64,000 nt of DNA from the NCBI GenBank assembly GCA_036365145.1, contig JAEOAD010000031.1:12992001-13056000 (forward strand), written 5' to 3'. This document shows positions 56,635-64,000 of the stretch, one piece after another. The stretch is from Orientallactaga sibirica. Its lineage: Eukaryota; Chordata; Mammalia; Rodentia; Dipodidae. The position numbers were made by a program, and so were the translations under genes. The notes under the pieces are model-generated. The model did no database searches. It was not told the origin of the DNA and saw only the letters and a list, made by a program, of their open reading frames with translations. The stretch's first letter is position 1; each line of letters begins with the position of its first letter.

Positions 56635-56971
56635 TGTAGCGCCCGTGCTACCACCATGACCCCGAGCTGGGCGAGGTGCCGAGGATTGAAAAGACAATCA
56701 CTGGGTCATTCATGCTTCAAGAATGCCGTTTATTGAAGTCAGAGGGCAATATATATATACAGCCTTACAGCACTGTGGAAAAGTACCAGGGTCAGAAGGT
56801 CATGTTCTCATATCCTGTTGTTTACTGTTAAGCAAGAGCCACCTGGGGCAAACGGAACTTGCGGTTAGGCCATAAAATGGGAGTGGAACAGGATGTTTTT
56901 AGGTAAACAATCCTTGGTCACGTCAGTCAAGCAGGTCAGCAGACTCCCCAGGAGGGGGGTTGGACCCCACA
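56635..56971 (-). repeat. 5' LTR of provirus (337 bp)
   Basis: Same structure as the other LTR: AATAAA on the minus strand at 56729-56734, TATA-like run about 56750-56760. Several differences are CG here and TG or CA in the other copy, as expected from CpG decay. Confidence 0.95.
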
Positions 56972-56976
56972 AAACC
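56972..56976. repeat. Provirus target-site duplication, right
   Basis: AAACC directly after the LTR terminus CCCCACA. Five- to six-base duplications are usual for class II retroviruses. Confidence 0.65.
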
Positions 56977-56992
56977 CAACAAATAAACAGGG

Positions 56993-57230
56993 CTAGAGAG
57001 ATGACTTAGTGGTTAAGGTGTTTGCCTGCGAAGCCTAAGGACTCATGTTTGACTCTCCAGATCCCACTTAAGCCATATACACAAAGGTGAGGCAAACGCA
57101 AGATCACACATGCCCACTAGGTGGCACAAGTGTCTAGAGTTAAATTTCAGTGGCTGAGGCCCTGGTGCACCAATTCTCTCTCACCCCGTTTTTCTCTCTC
57201 ACTAAAATAAAAAAAAGATAGTAAAAAGAA
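56993..57230 (+). mobile_element. B2-like SINE, sense
   Basis: Starts GGGCTAGAGAGATGACTTAG just downstream of the provirus and ends in an A-rich tail. Confidence 0.8.
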
Positions 57231-57234
57231 AAAC

Positions 57235-57860
57235 CAAATAGTGTTGAACAAGATGTAGTAAAGTTATATCTCCTATACATTGCTGATAGAAATGTTAAAT
57301 GGTTCAGACACTGTGGAAACAGTTTAATGGTTCATACAATGTTAAATGTATAGTATCAGGCTGGAGAGATTGCTTAGTGGTTAAGGTGGTTGCCTGCGAA
57401 GCCTAAGGACCCATGATTTACTCTCCAGGTCCCGTGTAAGCCAGGTGCATGCATCTGAAGTTTGATTGCAATGGCTGGAGATCCTGGTGTGCCAGTTGTT
57501 TCTCTCATAAAAAAAGGCCAGTCTGTTGGGCTTGCGTCAAAAAAAAAATTATTTTAAATTACAGTATCACTTAATAATTCCACTCCCAGTTATATACCCC
57601 CAAAACAACAAGAAAGATATTTGACAAACATGTACACCAACATTTATTGCAACACTATTCATTATAGCTAGGATGGAAATAACCCAAATGTGGATTAAAA
57701 AAATAGGGTATTAATCTATACAAAGGAATATTAGTTATAAAATGGAATGATGTAATAATACTTGGTACAATGTACATAAACCTTGAGAAACTTGAGAAAA
57801 TTAGTTTTGAAACTAAGAAGGTAACTGAACTGTTTACTATAAAATGGCTCAATTGTATAA
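57235..57860 (+). mobile_element. Ancient L1 fragment (sense), split by a SINE
   Basis: 'gctgatagaaatgttaaatgg' and 'cactgtggaaacagttt' precede, and 'accaacatttattgcaaca' and 'ataacccaaatgtgg' follow, a SINE at 57359-57545. TAGTATCA and CAGTATCA at the edges may be the target duplication. Confidence 0.7.
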
Positions 57861-58912
57861 TAAGAATTCTTTGTCATACCTAAATTCAGAATGAATATGG
57901 GTACATCAGGGCCTCCAGCTACTGCAGATGTACTCCAGACACATAAATGCCTTTGTGCATCCTGTTTATGTGGGTACAGGGGAATTGAACCTGGGTCTTT
58001 AGGCTTTGCAGGCAAATGCCTTAACCACTGAGCTCTCTCTCCAGCCCAAAATTTCATTAATTCTTACTGTTGAATGTGTAGGTTGCTTCTGGGTTTTGCT
58101 ACTATTAATACTTATGTGTGTGCTGTGCATGGATATGTGTATGCTTGTTTACGTGTGTGCACATATGTGTGTGGGTGAGCATGCAGTTATGTATGTAGAG
58201 GCCAGAGGTTAGCATCAGGTATCTTCCTCTATCGCTCTCCACCTTATTTACTGAGGTAGGGTCTCTTATTTAAGCCCAGATCTCAAGGATTTGGTTCATC
58301 TAGATAGCCAGCTTGCCCCAGGAATGCCCTGTCTCTTCCTCCCAAAGGCTGCAGAAGACTGTTGCCATATCCACTCAGCATTATTTGGGTTCTGGGGATC
58401 CTAACTCTGGTTCTCATGCTGTGTGGCTAGCACTTTATCCACTGACTAGCTTCCCAGCTCACAAAATAATTTCTACATGTTGTTTTCTCTTAAGTTTGGT
58501 GAAGGAGTATGAAAATGTATATGGTTTTTTTTTTTTTCCTAATGAGAGAATGTTTTACATCATCAGTTATTGTTCAAGTGTGTACCTATGTCACTGTGGA
58601 TTTGATGAGTCTTATATCATTTCATAGGAAGTCTTTCACCAGTAAGTATGAAATAACTAAGCATGCAGTGTCATGGCACATACCTTTAATCCCATCTCTC
58701 ATGAGGCTGAGGTAGGAGGATCCCAGTACGTTCCAGGCTAGCCTGGGCTACAGGAGTTCTAGGTCAGCCTGGGCTAGAGTGAAACCCTGCTTCAAAACAA
58801 AACAAAACAAAAAACAAATCAACATACAAAAGTACGGTAATGTAAACATTTATTCCCGAGTACACTGACTGTGCATGCATAAGGAAATCCCGAGGAGATG
58901 AAGTGGTAGTAA

Positions 58913-59287
<375 letters not shown>

Positions 59288-62276
59288 AGGACAGCTTAAA
59301 AGGGGACAAGAGCGGGCACCATCAAGCACTTGGACATTTTTGGTCTGGTCCTGCAGTGGCTGGCAGTCTAGGCCAGTGAGTGGAGATTGTGGACATGAGG
59401 CTGCCATCCACTTGGCAGCTGAAGGAGCACTTGGAGTGAAAGGCCTTCATCTGCCACACTGGGTTGTTCACTCCTGCACTTTGGCATCCCATCCCAGCCC
59501 ATCCTGTTCTGGACTCTCACCTCCACGGGTGTGAAGAAGAAGTGACTTTGGTGTAGTATACCAGCTTCATGGGCTGCTTCTCCTGTGAAGAGATTGGGGA
59601 TCTTAACCGTCACAAATGTTTTATTGAGCGTGAGTGGTCAGGGCAAGGAACTGGTGCATGAAGGCTGCTGGGACCTGCTGGACAGTATATGATTGGGTTC
59701 TTTATGACATGACGGATGCTGCTGGGGAAGTGGGGGTGAGAGGGTCTCACATTGCAGGACTTAAAGGGTAGCAGGTTCATCCCTCAAACACTTGGGATAA
59801 ATGATAGACCTGGTCTTATTATGTGAAACCTACAGGGTGGGAGTGGGGTGGGCTTAAGAGAGGGGAACAAGTTCCACCATGGCCTCCTTCCTGCCAACAC
59901 TAATTTTTCCTACACTGTCTTTGTACATTTCAAAGGTTTGCTTTCCTGGTTGAGTTCTCTTCCTTCTGTGCCAGGGAAAGGCAGGCCCCTCTGGCCAACT
60001 TTTATAGTACTGTGACTTGGGCAGCACTGATGTCAGCATGGGTCTTGCTTGATCGGGGAATAGGCTGAATGTGTCTGGGGTGGGAGGGTGGGGAGGTACT
60101 TGACCAGGAAGCAGGAATCCCTGGTGGATTTTTGATGACTGTGGTGAGAAGGAAAGCCACAGATCCTGGATAAGGAAATGTAGGTGGCCTGCTGACCAGC
60201 CAGCTGCTGGCGAGCCCAGAGGAGGGACACTCATGCAGATGGCGAGCAGGTGTCCTAACGTGGGATTTGGTGTAGTACCAGCACGTAGGGGAGCTTCCAG
60301 TATTGGAGTAGGTCAATATTCTCAGCTGCATCTTGGAAGATTCTACAGAATCATAATAGGACGCATGGGGTGGTCAGATGAAAGGAGCTATCTGCTGTGA
60401 GCACGTTTCACTGCCAGTTGGCGATGGTTAGAATTGAACTCTGTTTCTTTATAAGATGTGTAAAGTATAAACCTAAGTTTTGTTTTGTTTTGTTTTTCTT
60501 CAAAATAAGAAGTGTTGAAGGGTAGGGTGGCTAAGCTGAGCTGAGCTGTGGATGTTAAGTATCCTGCTAAAGTAAAATTGAGTCAGGGCTGGGGAGCTGA
60601 TTGGTTATATCATTAAATGGGATCTTCTCAGTGTACTGTTGTAGGGGCCTTTGGTTTTAGTCCTTTTCAATATAGTGTTCCAGTATTGTTCAGAGCATCC
60701 AAAAGCCCTTCTAGGTGGAGACAGAAAGACTGACTTGAACATATGGTGTGGTGTGCCTCAGTATCTAGTTTCAGTCAGTTGATGAAAAGTCTTCCATGGT
60801 GCATGGGCAGGGCTAAGTTCTCTGAACTAACTTTGGGGACCTCACCCTGTACAGCACCAGTAATGTTTCTGCCAATGTGCTTGAGTCATATCCCCAAATG
60901 GAACAGATGTGGCCATGACATACATGGCTGTAGTGGGCCACTGCTTTTGCTACCCAGAGCACCATGGGGCGGGCTGGTGCTAGTTTCCTAGATGAATCAA
61001 CCCTGAAGCTTGTGCAGGGAGCCCAGGACCATTGTCTTCTTAATACTTCATGGTACTTGGGGCTAGTCACCCTGGTCATGGACATGCATGACTTGCAGTG
61101 ATTGCACGGGAGCCCCTGCCTCCATCCACCCATACTGACCAGTGAAGGCAGGAAGTCAGGTGCCCACTTTGGCCACATAGTGAAAAGAACACAGGTGGAG
61201 CTTTTTGCTGATAACATTGACACTAATCTGTGCATGGCTTGCTGGGCCCTGGAGGCTAGGTGGGAAGGGGATGAGCCCTTGTGGAAGGTGAGGCCCCATC
61301 TTAATGTCTTCACCTCGGTTTTTCTCTCAACCTGTTGGTAAGAGTTGTAAGTTATTCCCAAAGATGTCTCATCATGAGGAAAAAGGAACTTCCTTTTGTT
61401 TACATTCAGGACTTTTAGTGCCATAAGATGTAGCAAAAGGCAACATTGGCCAGATCAGTGTTACATTGATTATAAAATTGCAGTATCCCCATTAAACATC
61501 AGTTTTAGGTGTTGAAGCATGAAGAGTGGATTGGAAGAAAGGAGGATTTCCTCATTGTCAAATCAGTATGAGTATCCTATATGCTGAAATCAAAACAGAG
61601 TTTGCACAGGTAGAAAGTCTCTTGCTTATGACTTGGAGAAGCTGCCTAAGAATTTGCAGATGGTATTCCATGGAACCCAGCTTTGAACGGCTTCATAGGA
61701 GAGGAAGGAAGAAGTTAGCATTACCAAGATCTGGTGTGAAAACAAGGATTGAAGTGATGCACTGTAGCCTTAGGGAAGGAAGGTGAAGCCCTGGCCACTG
61801 ACTGTGGTCTCTGTGTCTACTAGGCCCTTGCTTGCCCTTTGTGTCATCATTCCTTCAGCCCCACAAAGGGATCCCAAACACTTCTCATACCATGCTGCTG
61901 GCGTTCTGACCTGATGTGTCTGGAAGTTGCATCAGGCCTCACGGTGCAAAGGTGAGTCACTTAGGAGTTCACACACAGTGACACTGAAATCCTACAGACC
62001 AAAACCCACTTTTCAGCAGAAGCTGTGGTCCAGGCCCAGCACCCTTGGTCTCCTGGCTCACTTGAGGCTGGCTGTAGTGGGTGAGGAGATCCATGCCAAG
62101 GGTCCAGGCTGCTTTAGTCCATCTGTGCCCACTCGTTTGGGGACAGATGGGTTTTCTTTATTGTAAAATTGTGGACTTTTGAAACCTGTTGACTAAACAG
62201 TAATTAATTTATATTTGTGAAAAATGCCACTGTCCTAGTGATTTCTGATGTAAATAATGTTGTTTATATAGTATGT

Positions 62277-62282
62277 ATTAAA
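62277..62282 (+). promoter_or_regulatory. CHD2: Candidate poly(A) signal ATTAAA
   Basis: ATTAAA in an AT-rich context at the end of the repeat-free 3' UTR. Confidence 0.5.
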
Positions 62283-62324
62283 TTTTCCTACATTGTAAAA
62301 CTGTTGTACTTTTGATTCTTGTAT

Positions 62325-62330
62325 ATTAAA
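62325..62330 (+). promoter_or_regulatory. CHD2: Candidate poly(A) signal ATTAAA (second)
   Basis: Second ATTAAA 48 bases downstream. An AATAAA at 62603-62608 is a further candidate for a longer transcript. Confidence 0.5.
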
Positions 62331-62345
62331 AACTGTTACTAAGGA

Positions 62346-64000
62346 TTTTTAGAACTGGGTTACCATGTCAGATTACATTCTGGTAGGGGCTTTCTGCCTG
62401 TACACACCTCTTTGTCTCCTTTTCCATGTTGGATCTAGGTCATGTCCAGGTTTGTCAACAGCTTACTAGGTTTTCTACGCCTGAGCAGCTCCAGGCTACA
62501 GTTGTACCTCATGAGATGGCCTGGAGCTGATGAAAGTGGTCATTGGGTGGGACTTCCCAGAACTTCCCCAGGAATCCTGGGGAGGATCTGGGTCCTGGAG
62601 GAAATAAAACCCTCGGGTCTGCCAGCCTGCAGCTTTGAGTATAATATAACAGTTGGGTTATATATTCTTGAAGGGAAAAAAAGCATTTTATAATGGAAAC
62701 ACTGACATGTATGTTAACTAGCAGTTTGGCACAGGCAGGACCAGACCTGGCGTGGTCCAGACAGAGGAAGGGTGGCCTGGCCTGTGGAGTTGGAGAAATC
62801 TGCCCATCCCCAAGATACTTTTTTTAACAAGTACTTTAAGTGACTTTGAAGCCAAACTCAAATTTCTGCGATTCTCTTAACTTTTGATACCAAATAAGCC
62901 CATGTCTCTACTCAGAGTGGAGGGCCATGCTGAGAAGTCTGCCCTGCCAGCACGGCCTTGCCCAGCCTGTCCCAGCCAAAGGTTCCACTGGATTTGTAGT
63001 GCCTGTGGTTCCTGAATGGAGGAGTGGAGTGCTCAATTAACTACTAATCTTGCTGTACTTCAGCTGCACTGACCTGGAGAAATGAGGAACAAGTGCCTGC
63101 TGCAGTGATGCCTTACTGTGATTTATAATAGCAAGCAACAAAGCTTTGAAAACACCCTGCCAAATGCCTGCCTTTTACTGGAAGCAGCAGGTCCAGGGCC
63201 CCCACCTCCCTGGTGGGGACTCTCATGTCTGGCAACACCACAGGCCCTCCTCAGAGTTAGCGCCAACAGAAAGGTCACTTACTGAAACCCAAGGCCCTGT
63301 AGTTTGCCAGACTAGAGTCTGGACTCCATTTTCCAACTTGTGGCTCTTAAAGGAGCCATACCAGCTTTGCCGTGGAGACCTTGTTTTAAGTAAAGCCTTT
63401 CCTATAGCCCTCCCATTCTACTTTGAGGTCTGAGCCTCCCTTGGGGTCCATGCTACCTCCCAGCATACTTTCTCTATTTTGTAGTGGGGTAGGAATGCAG
63501 CTGAGTGTCTCCTCCCCCCCCCTCCCACACCAACTTCATGTGGTGAAGGATGACAAATGTCTCATCATCTGGTTTGGCCTTGACCACAGTGCCCTCTGGC
63601 TCTGTGAGGGAGCATGAACAAATCTGAAGTTTTTTGAGGTAGGGTCTCACTCTAGCCCAGGCTGACCTGGAATTCACTATAGTCTCAGGGTGGCCTCGAA
63701 CTTAATGGCAATCCTCCTACCTGTGCTTCCTGGGTGCTGGGATTAAAGGCATGTGCTACCATGCCCAGCCCCCACCCTTTTTTTTGTTCAAATCTGAAGT
63801 CTTTTCACCTCAAAAGTGTATTCCATCTGAGGAGTTCTAGTCTGACCCAGTTACTGCAGTCCAGGCTATCCTTGATCTTAGTCCCCAGCCTTTATTGGGG
63901 GCTAGTCCAGCTCTGGGCACTGGGTTCACCCATAGCTTGAAGCAGAAGCATGGACCTGGAACCTAGGTGCAGTGCACTCAGCAAGAGGACAAAATATATT
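62346..64000. other. Downstream intergenic region
   Basis: Single-copy sequence to 63618, one B1 SINE, then single-copy to the end. No exon-like pattern or convincing open frame was found on either strand. In other mammals RGMA is the convergent neighbour, but nothing in this stretch lets me call it. Confidence 0.65.
63631..63788 (-). mobile_element. B1 SINE with 12-bp target duplication
   Basis: Antisense B1 flanked by CAAATCTGAAGT at 63619-63630 and 63789-63800. Confidence 0.85.

Larger units (their letters stand above)
52295..56971 (-). mobile_element. Class II (betaretrovirus-like) endogenous provirus, defective
   Basis: A 4,677-bp provirus on the minus strand has two LTRs, PBS, gag-pol-env order, polypurine tract and target duplication. 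The RT and the lack of a CX6CC motif in TM place it with ERVK/MMTV-like class II elements. Full-length relatives are about 8-10 kb. Missing or broken here: most of gag after the matrix region, protease, the start of RT (frameshift), the integrase core and much of the env surface region. It is old enough to be inert but still carries two sizeable open frames. Confidence 0.93.
59288..62345 (+). other. CHD2: CHD2 3' UTR (approximate end)
   Basis: About 3 kb of sequence after the stop has no recognisable SINE, unlike the introns, as expected of a transcribed UTR under some constraint. The last ~150 bases are AT-rich, with TTGTAAAACTGTTGTAC and two ATTAAA signals. The UTR may extend to other signals. 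A minus-strand open frame of 207 codons at 60813-61436 is probably fortuitous. Confidence 0.75.

Overview
The window is nuclear DNA of a rodent. It is a mosaic of split, GT-AG-bounded exons and very many short interspersed repeats: B1-type (7SL-like) copies, ID/B4-type copies and an abundant B2-like tRNA-derived SINE, plus L1 fragments, MIRs and simple repeats. The SINE consensus forms resemble what I remember of jerboas (Dipodidae); that species-level guess is inference.

One host gene fills the window: the 3' half of CHD2, a chromodomain-helicase-DNA-binding chromatin remodeller, on the + strand. Nineteen coding exons (1726 to 59287) join in frame without a break and encode 968 residues ending in a TAA stop, which fits the last ~53% of a ~1,828-residue protein. 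In order they carry the end of the Snf2 helicase core (motifs V and VI), the acidic bridge, the SANT and SLIDE DNA-binding modules, a lysine-rich disordered linker, the CHCT (DUF4208) helical domain and a His/Arg/Tyr-rich tail. The 3' UTR follows (about 59288-62345) with ATTAAA signals. From there to 64000 I see no gene, only single-copy DNA and one B1 copy. The first 1725 bases are the end of an upstream CHD2 intron.

The main accessory feature is a class II (betaretrovirus-like) endogenous provirus, 52295-56971, in the last CHD2 intron and antisense to the gene. It has two LTRs of 335 and 337 bp that differ by about 3%, a 5-bp target duplication, a tRNA-Gln-type primer binding site and a polypurine tract. 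It keeps a gag remnant, a long RT-RNase H frame with its catalytic residues, a deleted integrase, a shortened env surface region and a nearly complete env transmembrane frame. Capsid, nucleocapsid, protease and the integrase core are missing, so it cannot be autonomous.

Other structure comprises L1 3' ends in both directions, several interrupted by younger SINEs with clear target-site duplications; an unclassified retroposed sequence inside an old L1; long polypyrimidine tracts; and two repeat-poor introns. One of those (27109-28203) contains splice-site pairs that could define a short stop-bearing exon and a 156-nt in-frame exon. I found no CRISPR array, operon, bacterial defence system or functional tRNA gene, and no convincing new multi-gene system. 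The most useful leads are splicing features of CHD2 and the residual open frames of the provirus.
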